Of a stretch of DNA of 64,000 nt, positions 32,920 to 45,479 are shown piece by piece (position 1 is the first letter of the stretch; the number at the start of each line of letters is the position of its first letter). Origin of the DNA: Erythroxylum novogranatense. Taxonomy: Eukaryota > Streptophyta > Magnoliopsida > Malpighiales > Erythroxylaceae. The stretch is taken from positions 2,480,001 to 2,544,000 of the forward strand of contig CM057229.1 in NCBI GenBank assembly GCA_029891385.1, written 5' to 3'. The position numbers and the translations under genes are program-made. The notes below the pieces were generated by a model. It ran no database searches. It was not told where the DNA came from and saw nothing but the letters and a program-made list of their open reading frames with translations.

Positions 32920-35100
32920 TTTGTAATAAATACTGTCTGCAAAGAGTAAAACATTTAATGATCATTAATAAGCCATAACCATTTTACTTTCAGGGGTTTA
33001 ATAAAATTTACTACACATTTGACATGCGCATATTCTGATCAGAAATCATTGGCATTAAGTCCAAAGATATTGTTCGAAGCACAACACTTATACATTGTTA
33101 TAAAAACCAAGCTCATAATCAAACAATGTATGACTATCAAGTTTGTTATCTTAATGTTTGAATAATGTAAATAAGCTTTTTAGACAATTGGTTATGGAAA
33201 AACAACTGCATCTTTGTCTTCTCCTCTCAAAGCTGGGAAATCATCCCTTTTTAAGAAAGCAGATAGGTGATAGGATAAGTTGCATTTAGCTAGTATTTCA
33301 CTCTGACTACAGATCTATAATACGACTTCAGAATTTCAAGTATTTGACATTAGAGACAAAGAGGTAACTTGATTCTTGAACTTCTCATCCTCCCTTAACA
33401 AAGTTTTAAAGGTCTTTCAGGAAAAGTCCGCATATTTGAACATGTAACATAAACTCCATTAATGTCTGAAGGAACATGCACATGGAGTTATGAAAAGGAG
33501 CCCCAAAAGGGTCATTGATTATGCAATTGATATGAATTCATTAAACCAAAATCATAATCTCTATTGCCAATCCAGTTTGATAGATATTGGAAGGTAGCTC
33601 TTGATGGGATTTGCATGTTAGAAAACCAAACTTCAAGACAATAGCAAACAAGACCCAGTAGCAGAAAATGGCAAACAAGACTATTATGTGCTTTTAGTGT
33701 CAAACCAATATAGATCAAGCTCAGATCGTTAGTAATGAATAGGCAACTTATCACTAGTGTTTAATCAACAAAGATGGCAATGCTCATTTCAGCAAGAAGC
33801 ACATCATTGGCCTAAGACAAAACTTGCAGAAACTATTCTATTTAATTGTTAATTCTTGATAGCACCTAACAAAGTTGTTTGTCCATAACCAATTGCAAGA
33901 AAATAACTTGCAACAAAATCCACTCATATCAATTAATGACACAAGTTCAATCCAGTGCTGAATTTTCAAATAATAAATGTGTTTGTTTAAGTGAATACAA
34001 TTGAGCATTTAACCCAGAATAATAGATGATGCTTTATGCATTTTTGGTACATGTTTTCAAATAAAGAAGCAAAATCCATATACAAATTGTACAATTAAAG
34101 CTATAAATTATCAACCAATTATGTTAATCATCATAACTAACATACAAATTGTCTGGTTTCTTTCAATATCTACAATGCAAGTCTATAAAGCATGAATATT
34201 GTAGAAACATCAACATCTTCCAACCAACAATACAAGAGTATATTTCATTTAGAATTAAAGCAGTTGATTAAATTTAGAAAATAGGAAATACCTGTCAAAA
34301 GAAATAGAAGAAAATCTTTGGAGATATATGCAACCTCTCACCAATCTACAACAACCAAGGATTCCTAAACAGAAACAAAGAAACAGGTTAAAAACTTCGA
34401 AACGAAATCAGAGGATGATCCAAAACCCATAAAATTTTTGTGCATTTGCAAGCATCAAGCATTACAACAGTTTCAGATAAGTGATTCTGCATTTTAATTT
34501 TGAAGAATCAAATTGCCATATGTTTGAAACACCATGTGGAATGAATGGTCAGAATTCAATTCCATAAACTAAGTTGATATTGCTCAAACACAATTTCTGT
34601 TGAAGTTATGAATTTATAATAAATGAACCGTATATAACTCAAAAGTTTGGAACATAACATGTTCAAGTACTCGAATGATAACATGCATCATTTTCTGAGT
34701 CATTTATATGCATTCATGTTCACATTTCCATATCAATTTAACCCTCTGCAACACTTCCTTCTTCTCTGCTTAATATGATTGAATAGCTATCCAACCACAA
34801 CGGGACAATGCATACACATTATGGAACCTAAAACTACAACAGATGCTGGGAACTAACATTATTCTCACATATTTTGCATACAACCAAATCCCTAAAACAG
34901 ATCAGTCAACAAGTAACAACCAACCAAATCTCTACATTAAATCGTGCATCATCAAAACACAGAAAAGTGAATAAATCTCCCAACCAAACTCCTTCTTCCT
35001 GAAAGCAAAACCAACAAAATTGAAACCATAGAGATGAAGGAAGTTCAAAAACCCAGTGGGCATGCATTGATGGTAACAAAAATAAAAGTGGGTCTTGGTG

Positions 35101-36590
35101 AGACTGGTAAAACAAAGGGTCACCCGTTTACTCGCCTGCACCGCCCTAACGATCGGGTATGGGTTGGTATGATTTTTTACCCGATTCATATTTACCCGTA
35201 CCCGACCCACCCATTGATTTTGCGGGTGGGTCGGGTCCAACCCGTGGGTACCTGCAAAATTATTTAAAAATAAATAAATAAATATATATATATATATATA
35301 TGTAAGTTGGCACACAACCGCAAGTCCCCTTCTTTATATCAAATTTCAATATTTTTATGATGCATGTAGGAATTTGACAACTAATGAGAGTGAATTTGTT
35401 GTTACTGAGAAGTCTGAATTGGATCTTTATTTGCAAGAGCCAAGGCTTGATCGCATAAAAAATCTCAATTTGGATATCTTGGAACATTGGAAGAGCATGG
35501 CTGAACGTTATCCAATACTTTCCTTGATGGCACATGATATATTGAGCATACCAATAACAAGCTGTTGCTTGAGTCGGCTTTTAGTATTGGTAGCAAAGTC
35601 TTGAACAAATATCGAAACTCACTTGACCGGATAATGCGAATCTTTGATATGCACTCGGACTTGGTTGAGTGGATATAATTCATATGAGATTAAAGGTAAA
35701 ATGTGAACTCAATAAATCTTTAAAATGTTAGCATAAGATATTTATCATTTATGTTTGTTAATTGTAGATGATGAAGTGGATGAAGATAGTCTTCTTGTGC
35801 CATTAACCAATTCGGAGAATGTGGAATCATTGGAATCCACCAACACCATTGATTCATGAACATTGCTTGAGGTATTTTTACATATATTTTATATCATTGG
35901 AATATTTTTTGTTTTTTCTTTAGGGATTTTATATGTTGTTGTTTATAGTGATATTTTATTGATTATTTTATTTGGAGGGAATAATATGAATTTTATTTTT
36001 AATTGCATTCAGGGATTGGATTTTAATTGCTTTCCGTGAAAGAAGTGTATGAGAAGATTGAAGAACAAACTTTAATATGACGGAAATCAATTACTAGTGA
36101 TTTTTGTGTTGGCATTGATAAATTAAATTTGATGTTTGTATGTGTTGCTATAACGTATTGTTATTGTGTGGTGTGTGTTAGATTCATGGATTGGGATGGT
36201 TTTAATTTACATATATTTTGTAAGTTTAGCTTAATTTATACTATTTAGATAAATTTAGCTTGATTTATATTAGTTTCATTTGTATTAATTAACTTAATTA
36301 AATTTGGGTCGCTAAATAGATTAATTCGATTACATTTTAAACACGCAAAATACGCCCATTTAATAAAAATTTAAACTTGTTGAATAAGTTTATTAATTGA
36401 AATTTAAAAAATAAAAAATAAAAAATATATAGCGTGTAACCCGCGGGTCTACCCATACCCGCTGGGCAGGGTATGGATTTTCAAAATCATTACCCGTTTT
36501 TATAAATTTACCCGCGAACCCGTACCCGTGTGACCAGTACCCGTGAGACCCGTACCCATACCCGGACCACCCGCCCGTTTGCCAAGTCTA
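35101..36590 (+). mobile_element. Deleted hAT (Ac/RICESLEEPER-like) element nested in the Harbinger element
   Basis: The ends AGACTGGTAAAAC (35101) and, reverse-complemented, TAGACTTGGCAAAC (36590) are inverted repeats, followed inward by many ACCCG/CGGGT words typical of hAT subterminal zones. The 8-bp flanks TCTTGGTG and TCTCCGGG agree at only 5 of 8 bases, so the duplication is decayed or the ends are off by a base. At about 1.5 kb it is far too short to be autonomous. Confidence 0.75.
35370..35860 (+). pseudogene. hAT transposase C-terminal dimerisation fragment
   Basis: The + strand reads KSELDLYLQEP, LDILEHWKSMAERYPILSLMA and HDILSIPIT. After a frameshift near 35560 come SAFSIGSKVLNKYRNSL-like residues. 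This is the hAT C-terminal dimerisation region of RICESLEEPER-type transposases. The zinc-finger BED and catalytic parts are missing. Confidence 0.8.
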
Positions 36591-37556
36591 TCTCCGGGTC
36601 AACGAGAATATGAATCATAAGAGGGACAGAGAGTAGAGCAACCAGTTGTGGGTTAGAAGAAGACTCCATTTACGAATGATTTACGCAACCAGAGTTTCGG
36701 TCAAGTAAGGAAGACCGACATTTTTCCAGCATATAATAAAATACTTACTTGACCTTGGAGAGATAAACGTCTTGGGGAAGAAGGGTAGTGTGCGAGACTT
36801 GTCGGTTGACATAAAGGACTAATTTTGTGAGGGAGAAGGAGATAATGTGTTTCACGATCCAGATGAAGAGAGACGAACAGAGAGGGCAACGTGTGAGAGG
36901 GGGTGTTTTTTGTAAAACAGAAGCGTTTTTGTGTTTCTGCCGGGGACAAAGGACAACAAATCGGGAACAACAACCAAACATGATGCGGAGGCAGGATTTT
37001 TATGTTTTGTCTTATATCCCCATTAACGGGGACAGGAACCAAACATTACGTTAGATCTTTGTATCAAATCGCATATACTCCGAAATTTTTTTAAAAATAC
37101 AATTTTGTTTATTTGACTATGCGAGGGCCCAACTTTGTTATTTTGCGATTTGACCCTCTTTGACGTTACTTGTCAAAACATTTATTAATTATCTTTTATT
37201 TCTATTTGTAAACATTTATTTTTTATTATCTATTTATTTTTATTACTTTACCATTTTAATATGTGTCTTTTATTTTTCAATTGCACTTTATTTTATATTT
37301 CTATATTAGTTATTTATTTATTTAGTATTTTTATTTTAATTAAATCTATCGAAAATAATCTCTATATCAATTAAGAAAAATACTGCACACATCTGGACAT
37401 TTCAAGACCCGTTCGGTGGAACTTCTATTGAAATATTGTTATTGTAACAAAAATAATTTAACATCAAATTCTCGGTTAAACTAAATGATGTAGTGAATCT
37501 TATTAAATTTATATATTTATTACATGATTGTGATGTAATATACATCGTTAATATAT

Positions 37557-37790
37557 CTTTTTTTTAACAGAAGAACTCGCAGTTATTATCATTTAGATGC
37601 GTACTAGATAAATTTATGAATTGACGCAATAACTTACAAATAACGTCAATCAGATATTCTGCAATAGGTAAACCCTGTGCGACAAAAATTTGATAAAAGA
37701 GAGTATAAGTAGGAAGATTCAAACACATAACCTTTGGATCTCATATTTGCCACTTCATTAACTCAACCACCCCTAGGAGGCTTGTTAACA
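37557..37790 (-). mobile_element. tRNA-derived SINE, copy 2
   Basis: On the minus strand it begins CCTAGGGGTGGTTGAGTTAA, a good A-box context (TGGTTGAGTTAATGAAGTGG), followed by a B-box-like GGTTATGTGTTTGAATCTTC at tRNA spacing. A tail of about 140 bases ends in a T/A-rich run at about 37557. It is the same family as 1391-1600. Confidence 0.65.
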
Positions 37791-38310
37791 TACTTGTTTA
37801 TGATAATGTTGACATGAAAAAACTTGGATGGTTATTAAATTATAATCCATTATATAACACTTCTTATATTTTTTAATTATCTGATAATGTCTTTTTATTG
37901 AATAATAGTTTTTTTTTATCACATATGTATTGTTGCTTTCTATTTGGATGAGTGTACGTATACTACTTTGTTTTTGTTTCTCACTTTCCGCGGGATCTGA
38001 TACTCTTTCAAGATATGGTCATCATGTATGTCTTGTTGTAATTAGTCATTTTTCAATTACAGTGTATTGATTCGTCCTCGGTCATTGGAAATTATTGTTT
38101 ACTGTAATAATTTCAATCTAACCCTAATTTTAATATCCCCTCATGTTTTCAACACTTACTTGGCTTTAACTGTCTTTTAGGCAATGTTCAAATAGATAGA
38201 ACAAGTACTTTAAAGTAAATTTAAGAAGTTTGTTTAAGATGTAGTAAAAGAGTTGCAAATTACTTATCTTTTCATTAAATATGTTAGAGCATAGAAATAT
38301 TAGTCGTATA

Positions 38311-38576
38311 TAGGGATGACAAAAAGGGTCAAGAAAGTCGAACTTATGGACTGCAAAAGGGTTTGAGTCGGGATAGCGGATTTGCTCAAAATCAACAAGT
38401 TAGACCGGAATTAATCGAATCTCATATTCCATTATTTGGATTCGATTAAGGCTCGAGTTGGCTCAAGCTATGTGTATCCGGGCCTATGGTCAATACTTTA
38501 AAATAAAACGAAGTTATTTTGCAATTTTAATTAAAAATATTCGCTGGCTCGATTTTACGTATTGTAATCCCAATAA
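38311..38576. mobile_element. hAT-type MITE relic
   Basis: The left end TATAGGGATGACAAAAAGGG and the right end, reverse-complemented (TTATTGGGATTACAATACG), are similar. The interior holds GGCTCGAGTTGG-like words as in the relics at 0.8 and 52.3 kb. There is no coding. Confidence 0.5.
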
Positions 38577-38895
38577 GTTATCTAATGTATACAATACATA
38601 GAAATAAATTTAAATAAATATTTTTATTTGAATCTTATAAATCCTTTTTTATATAAATATATTAATTATTTGTTGATGATGGATAATAACTTAGCTAAAA
38701 CCTTAAATATTCTTAACATCATCGAAAAATATGACGTAGGACAGCATCTTCGCTCGAGACACGTATTCGAACAAAGGGTCCGAAGCATTCGCAACAGGAA
38801 TCTGACGTGTGACATCTCGTGGATTCGGTCATAAACTCTTACGATCTTCCATGTCAGGTCTTGAAGTTTCATGGCCGGCTTCGATTATATACGTG

Positions 38896-38910
38896 TATTG
38901 TGTATATATA
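38896..38910 (+). promoter_or_regulatory. TATA box of the OVATE-family gene
   Basis: GTGTATATATATAAC lies about 40-50 bases before the ATG at 38949, suggesting a very short leader. It falls inside the open frame that begins at 38871, so that earlier ATG is probably not transcribed. Confidence 0.6.
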
Positions 38911-38948
38911 TAACTGAAGGTCTCAATCACCAAAACTCAGTAACAACA

Positions 38949-39905
38949 ATGTCTAAACGTCTAAAGCTCAAGATTTCACGCGTCATAACTTCATTCCAGT
39001 TATGTCGACGTGCGAAAATTCCATCTTCTGTAGTAAACCCGGTATCACGATGTCCAAGTAGCAGTAAACCTAAATCATCAGTCGACGGCTTCAATCGTGC
39101 GGGAGCGGCGGAGCGGTGGTTTTTCAAACGCCATCCGTTGAGGAAGGTCAATTGTGTCGCGGGATGCAGTTCGGGGTCACGTTCACTGTCGCCGGAGTAC
39201 TTTTCGGGGGAGAAAATAGGCAATTATCTTAATATGCCCTGTACGTCGTTTGGTGACCGGAGTGACGGTGATGCTTCACCGATTATAGTAACTCCGATCA
39301 AGAGCAGTTATATTAGTAACAAACGCACGAGAAGAACAAGTTCTTTGTCTACCGAAGACGGGTTTAGTTTCATTCAGGAATCTGAAGAAATCGAAGAAAC
39401 TACAGAAGAGACTGAAGCGCTTCTGTTTTCGTCCAGAAGCTTCTCGTACGATTCGTCGCATGAATGTTCACTGGAAAGCGAAGCCAACTGCTCGGTTAAC
39501 GAAGTTATCAACCCAACAATGAGGAAAGCTATCAACAACAACATACAGAAAGTCTTAGGAAAGAGAAATCAGGTTACGAGAACAAGAAAAGGGTCATCGC
39601 AGCTGGAGATTCTGTCACAGGCGAGGACGTCATTTGTGCAGCGGATTAATGAAGAGTCCAGTGATTCAGGGAAGATGAGAGAGAGCGTGGCAGTGGTGAA
39701 GAAATCGGAGAACCCATACGAGGATTTTAAGACGTCAATGTTGGAGATGATATTAGAGAAACAAATGTACGAGGTTCGAGACTTGGAGGAACTTTTGGAG
39801 TGTTTCTTGTGCTTGAATTCCAAGCAATACCATGAAATCATCGTCGACGTGTTCTCTGAGATATGGGATTTGCTGTTCTGTGAGTCTTTCTTAAAGAACT
39901 GTTAG
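38949..39905 (+). CDS. OVATE family protein (OFP7/OFP8-like)
   Basis: Single exon, 318 residues from MSKRLKLKISR. This start is preferred to the in-frame ATG at 38871 because OFP7/8-type proteins begin with such a basic KLKISR motif and because a TATA box sits between the two ATGs. The middle is serine-rich and disordered. The OVATE domain covers about residues 246-307 (VVKKSENPYEDFKTSMLEMI, MYEVRDLEELLECFLCLN, YHEIIVDVFSEIW). OFPs are plant-specific nuclear/cytoplasmic regulators that repress transcription with TALE homeodomain partners and interact with TRM proteins to shape organs. The domain looks complete. The gene is closely flanked by the copia element downstream. Confidence 0.92.
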   Translation: MSKRLKLKISRVITSFQLCRRAKIPSSVVNPVSRCPSSSKPKSSVDGFNRAGAAERWFFKRHPLRKVNCVAGCSSGSRSLSPEYFSGEKIGNYLNMPCTSFGDRSDGDASPIIVTPIKSSYISNKRTRRTSSLSTEDGFSFIQESEEIEETTEETEALLFSSRSFSYDSSHECSLESEANCSVNEVINPTMRKAINNNIQKVLGKRNQVTRTRKGSSQLEILSQARTSFVQRINEESSDSGKMRESVAVVKKSENPYEDFKTSMLEMILEKQMYEVRDLEELLECFLCLNSKQYHEIIVDVFSEIWDLLFCESFLKNC

Positions 39906-40213
39906 TCTATAATTATCATTTTCAGATCAAAAACAAAAACCAGAGAAACACTTTTGGATGAAGATAGGATGAAGAAGACGTGTGTATTCTTCGAGAGCGG
40001 ATCGTCTGTCCAAGCATACTCTGTCTAACTCTGTCTAGGATACAAACATCGCCGTTTTCCAGTGAAATTTTGAGAGAGTTCTTCTAAAATTGACAGCGTC
40101 CGACAGACGCCGCAAGAGCCATTTGGAGAGCCAAAAGGTTGGCTCCTTTATTGTTGTTTAACAATAAAAATGGCACAACCTGCATAATAATAATATGGTT
40201 TTGTTGCTTATTA
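39906..40213. other. 3' flank of the OVATE-family gene
   Basis: Probable 3' untranslated region and short spacer up to the copia left LTR. TATTA at 40209-40213 is the target duplication of that element. Confidence 0.6.
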
Positions 40214-40501
40214 TGTTGTAATACATGCATGTATGGTGTGGATGACTAGGTACATACTATTTATGTACTTCATTCAATGATATAGACTTATCCTCTTCTC
40301 TTCATTTATTCTATTCATGTACTTACTTTATTACTTAGGCTTTTCCCTTTCTCTCATTAAATGTAGTACTTGTACAAGAGTCCTATATAAGGACATGAGA
40401 TTTCACTTTGTAAAGATACATTGAGAAATAATAGAAGTTCATTCTGACTTATTTCCTTTCATTCTCTTGTTTATTCCTATTTGGGTATTTTATTCACAAT
40501 A
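40214..40501 (+). repeat. Left LTR of the copia element
   Basis: It contains a TATATAAGG TATA-like promoter word at about 40384-40392. It differs from the right LTR by about three substitutions and three small indels. Confidence 0.9.
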
Positions 40502-40732
40502 CGTTATCAGCACGATCAAGATTCTATTGACGTAGCAAATTTCCCAAGCACAATCAAGATCTAAAGGTGAAGGAAGCTTTCCTCATTTTCTTTGACGTCA
40601 CAAGGTAAAGAATTTAGTATCTTTTATTTATTTTATTTTTGCTTTCATACTACTTGGAAGATATATATATATATTTATATATATATTTGTTTTATATCTA
40701 ATTTTTGTTATTTCTTCTCAAGTAGTTTACCA

Positions 40733-41815
40733 TGTCAAATCTCACAAAGCTTGAGTTCGTTGCCTTGATATTTCGGAAAATTATCTTCGTGGGTACTTGA
40801 TGTCGAAATCCATCTTAATGCTGAAAATCTCGGAAATACTATTAAAGAAGAAAATCAAGCATCCGAGCAAGATTGCGCAAAAGTGATGATTTTTCTTCGT
40901 CGCCATCTTCACGAAGAATTGAAAACCGAGTACCTCACTATTAAGGACCCATTAGTTCTTTGGAAGAATTTAAAAGAAAGATTTGAACACCAAAGAACGG
41001 TGATTCTTCCAAAGGCTCGATATGAGTGGATTCACTTACGTTTGCAAGATTTCAAATCCGTAAGTGAATATAATTCCACATTATTTAAAATTAGTTCCCA
41101 TATGGAATTATGTGGAGAGAAAATTACCGATGCGGATATGTTAGAAAAAACATTTTCAACTTTTCATGCCTCAAATTTGCTCTGCAGCAAGACAATATCG
41201 AGGCGTAGATTCACAAAGTATTCGAAACTAATTTCTTGTTTACTTGTGGCTGAACAAAACAATGAACTCTTGATGAAAAACCACCAATCTCGTCCAACGG
41301 GTTCAACACCATTCCCCGAAGTGAATGCTGCTTTTTCTCATGGCCGTAGAAGAGGTTGTGGTGGTAGAAAAGGTCGTGGTCGTGGTAGGAATAATTGGAC
41401 TCATGGAAATCATTATTCCAATTCTGAAAACAAAGGGATTAAAAGGAAATCAATGACATGGGTCAGAAATGAAGAAAATTTGAAAAGAATGATAAGGGGA
41501 ATAATAATGACAATATTTGTTATCGATGTGGAACTAAAGGCCACTGGTCTCGAGTCTGTCGCGCTCCAAAGCATTTAGTTGAACTTTACAAGGCATCATT
41601 GATAGGAAAAGGGAAAAATGTTGAAGTGAATTTATCAGAACCTGTTGGTCCTACATATGAATCTTCCTTACCTGTTGGTCCTACATATGAATCTTCCTTA
41701 AACGCAAATTTTGATGTTTCTGATTTTTTCGAAGATTATTGTGGCAATGTTTTGGCTGATGATAAAAAATGTTTGAAGATACTTTTTATTTAATATGATC
41801 TCCATATGTAATCTT
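40733..41815 (+). pseudogene. copia gag with CCHC knuckle
   Basis: It starts MSNLTKLEFVAL and is frameshifted twice within the first 60 bases. A long gag frame is open at 40883-41578 (RRHLHEEL, YLTIKDPLVLWKNLKERF, WIHLRLQDFKSVSEYNS). A zinc knuckle CYRCGTKGHWSRVC (about 41520-41560) follows in another frame. A perfect 30-base tandem duplication at 41641-41700 repeats PVGPTYESSL. Confidence 0.8.
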
Positions 41816-41932
41816 TTTATGTTTTAATATAATTTCTACATCTCTATTTTGTAATCTTTTATTTGTTATTATTATTTTCTAATACTTAGAATATTTTTAT
41901 TTCACTAGATAATTCAAAATCAACTTGATAAC

Positions 41933-43291
41933 ATGGAAGATGACATATGCTTAGTGGACAGTGGCACTACTCACACAATTCTTTGTGATAGAAAATATTT
42001 TCTACAATTAACGTTAGCGGAAATCAATGTCAATACCATTTCTGGTTCTGTAAATGTAATTGAAGGCTCTGGAAGAGTCCATATTATGTTCCCAAATGGA
42101 ACAAAATTATACATCGATAATGCATTATACTCTAGTAGATCCCGAAGAAATCTATTGAGTTTTAAAGATATACGTCGCAATGGTTATCACATTGAAACAA
42201 CAAATGAAGGGGATGTGGAATATCTTTATATTACATCTATTATTTCGAACCAGAAGTTCATATTGGAGAAATTTTCAAGTTACTCATCTGGTTTATATTT
42301 CACAAAGATTATGATGGTCGAATCAAATTTTATGCATCAAAAGGGCTCAGATCCTAAAACATTTATAATTTGGCATGATCGACTTGGTCATCCAGTTCTA
42401 CCATGATGCGACGTATAATTGAAAATACATGGACATCCATTACAAAATAAGAAGGTTCTTTTGCCTAATGAATATTTTTGTTCTTCTTGTGCTCGAGGAA
42501 ATTGATTATTAGGCCATCTCCTTCCAAGTTACCTTTTGAATCTCCGTTTTCTTGCAAAGGATACAAGGAGATATTTGTGGTTCTATTCATCCTCCATGTG
42601 GACCATTTCGTATTATATGGTTTTAATTGATGCTTCCACACGATGGTCACATGCTTGTTTACTTTCATCTCGTAATATTGCTTTTGCCAAATTTCTTGCT
42701 CAAATTATAAAGTTACGATCAAGTTTTCCTGATCATCATATTAAATCAGTACGTTTAGATAATGCAGGCGAGTTTACTTCCAAATCTTTCTATGAATATT
42801 GTATGTCTATTGGAATTGATGTTGAACATTCCATAGCCCATAATCATACTCATAATGGTTTAGCCGAATCTTTTATCAAGCGTTTACAACTTATTGCTAG
42901 ACCTATGCTTATGAGATCAAAACTCCCTGCATCTGCTTAGGGACATGCCATAATGCATGCTGCGTCTTTGGTTCGTATCCGACCGTCAGTATATCATAAG
43001 TTTTCCCCATTGCAACTTGTTTTTGATCAACAACCAAATACATCTCATCTTCGAATTTTTGGTTGTGCTGTATATGTTCCCATTGCGCCTCCTAAACGTA
43101 CTAAAATGGGTCCCCAACGACGGGTTGGAATTTATGTTGGTTTTGATTCTCCATCTATCATTAGATACCTTGAACCCCAAATAGGCGATCTTTTTAGAGC
43201 AAGATTCTTAGATTGTAAATTTGATGAATCCTCTTTTCCGACATTAGGGGAAACAAAAGGTCTTGAATCAAAAGCACAAGAAATTTGTTGA
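41933..43291 (+). pseudogene. copia protease and integrase parts
   Basis: The protease core LVDSGTTHTIL shows the DSG active site. A GAG-pre-integrase end IIWHDRLGHP precedes a degraded zinc-binding stretch (CSSCARG near 42480). The integrase core is readable as FGYIMVLIDASTRW-like pieces, VRLDNAGEFTS with a catalytic D, and HNHTHNGLAESFIKRLQ with the E. Stops and frame changes at about 42404, 42510 and 42940 break it. Confidence 0.75.
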
Positions 43292-43641
43292 ATACACCAA
43301 CTTTGTCAAATCTTGACACTCCCACAAATCAAAGTGAATGGAAGTTCAAAGAATAATTCATTTGCAAAATGTGGCAAATCAATTGCTCGATAGTTTTGTT
43401 GACACCAAGAGGGTTATGAATCTCACATACCAATGCAAATGTTCCTTCATGACTAGTTGTCCCTACTGGAAACTCGTGGGTATAGCGGTCAATGAATCTA
43501 AATTACGCCAAAACGTGGGAGACCTATTGGTGCAAAGGATTCGCTCCTCGAAGAAACGAGAATCGAAAAATGTTGAATTGACACTCAGGAAGAGATCCAA
43601 AACAATCAACAATTGCATATTTCTCAACAATCAACCCGTAA

Positions 43642-45465
43642 GTGGTTCCGCATCAGAAAAATCATGAGATATCTTTAAAATCTAGAAATTGTTGGGAAAG
43701 AAATGAAGTTGTTGTTGATCATGTATTTGCATATGCAATTGCCTCCGATATAGTAAATGAAAATGAACCTGAGCCTCAAACTGTAGAAGAATGTCGACAT
43801 AGAATTGATTGGCCTAAATGGAAAGAGGCAATAAAAGTCCAATTGGACTCATTAGTCAAACGTCAAGTATTTGGACCGATAGTCTAGACACCCGAAGATG
43901 TTAAACCTATTGGGTATAAATGGGTTTTTGTACGAAAAAGAAACGAGTCAAATGAAATTGTAAGATACAAGGCACGGCTTGTTGCACAAGGATTTTCACA
44001 AAGACCGGGTATAGATTATGAAGAGACATATTCTCCTATTATGGATGCAATTACATTTAGATATTTAATTAGTTTGTTGGTCTCTGAAGGTCTTGACATA
44101 CATCTAATGGATGTTGTAACTGCTTACTTATATGGGTCATTAGATAATGACATCTACATGAAAATCCCTGAAGGTTTCAAGATGCCTGATGCTTATAATA
44201 CAAAACCTCGGCAAATGTACTCTGTTAAACTCAAAGGTCCTTATATGGATTAAAATAATCTGGACGGATGTGGTACAATCGCCTGAGCGAATATTTATTG
44301 AAAAATGGATACGAAAATGATGTTGTTTGCCCTTGTGTTTTATAAAAAGATGAACTCGGGTTTGCTATAGTCGCAGATTTATGTTGATGACTTAAACATT
44401 GTAGGGACTCTGAAGAGATCTCTATAATCGCTGATTTTTAAAGAATGAATTTGAAATGAAGGATCTTGTTAGACAAAATTTTGCCTTGGATTTCAAGTTG
44501 AACATTTAACAAGTGGAATTCTTCTTCATCAATCGACTTATATTGAAAAGCTATTAAAACAATTTAATATGGATAAATCTTATCCATTGAGTTCTCCAAT
44601 GGTTGTTCGTTCACTGATGTAACAAGAGATCCGTTTAGTCCACGTGGAAGACGATGAACAAGTTCTTGGACCAGAAGTTCCATATCTTAGTGCAATAGGA
44701 GCACTTTTATATTTAGCAAATTGCACTAGACCTGATATAGCTTTTGCAGTAAATTTACTTGCGAGGTTTAGTTCCTCCCCGACACGGAGGCATTGGAATG
44801 GAGTGAAACATATTTTTCGTTATCTCCGTGGCACATATGATATGGGATTGTATTTCCTAAAAGGAGTTAAATCAGAATTGATAGGTCATGCTGATGCTGG
44901 ATACCTATATGATCCTCATAAAGCTCGATCACAAACTGGATATGTTTTCACTTGTGGTAATACTGCATTTTCATGGCGATCAGTAAAGCAAACAATTACC
45001 GCTACCTCATCTAACCATTCTGAAATATTGGCCCTTCATGAAGCAAGCCGTGAATGTGTATGGTTGCGGACCATGATACAACATATCAGGAAAACTTGTG
45101 GGTTGTTTCAGGAAGGCGGCAAGCCAACATTATTGCATGAGGATAATGAAGCATGCATTTCTCAAATTAAAGGTGGTTTTATAAAGGGTGATCGAACTAA
45201 ACATATTTCTCCAAAGTTTTCTACACATGAACTATTGAAGAAAGGTGATGTTGACATTTGTAAAATTCGCTCCAATGACAATCCAGTGATCTGCTTACAA
45301 AAGCATTGCCAACTTCAATCTTCAAGCACGTGCACAATATTGGGATGCGTCGGCTTAGTGAGTTTGTTTGAGGGAAGTAACTTTCCTATGAATCTTGCAC
45401 TCTTTTCCTTCGCTAAGTTTTATCCCTTTGGGTTTTCTTGGCAAGGTTTTAACGAGGCAAAATAG
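43642..45465 (+). pseudogene. copia reverse transcriptase and RNase H parts
   Basis: RT landmarks in broken frames: WPKWKEAIKVQLDSL, KPIGYKWVF-type residues with KARLVAQGFSQRPGIDYEETYSP, MDVVTAYLYG with its catalytic D, and YVDD at 44380-44391. The RNase H part, 44644-45465, keeps YLANCTRPDIAFAVNLLARF, GHADAGYL, SWRSVKQTITATSSNHSE and LHEDNEACI. The C-terminus is open up to 45465. It cannot work without rescue of the frame. Confidence 0.8.
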
Positions 45466-45479
45466 TCATCCAAGGGAAG

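Larger units (their letters stand above)
28874..37050 (-). mobile_element. PIF/Harbinger DNA transposon, about 8.2 kb, with nested hAT
   Basis: The ends CGTTGCGTTTGGTTG (28874) and, reverse-complemented, CGTAATGTTTGGTTC (37050) form terminal inverted repeats with the GTTTGGTT core known for plant PIF/Harbinger elements. They are flanked by TTA on both sides, the family's 3-bp duplication. Subterminal zones are rich in GAGACAGA-type words. On the minus strand it carries a DDE transposase, a Myb/SANT-like protein and an extra small gene, in that order. About 2 kb of non-coding sequence and a hAT insertion lie between the transposase and the right end. Confidence 0.88.
37054..38890. other. AT-rich intergenic region with SINE and MITE relics
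   Basis: No coding signal. It contains a SINE (37557-37790) and a hAT-type MITE (38311-38576), listed separately, and ends in the promoter of the OVATE-family gene. Confidence 0.6.

Noticed and set aside
38871..38948. 26-residue N-terminal extension of the OVATE-family protein
   Set aside because: A TATA box lies inside it and the family start motif begins at 38949.
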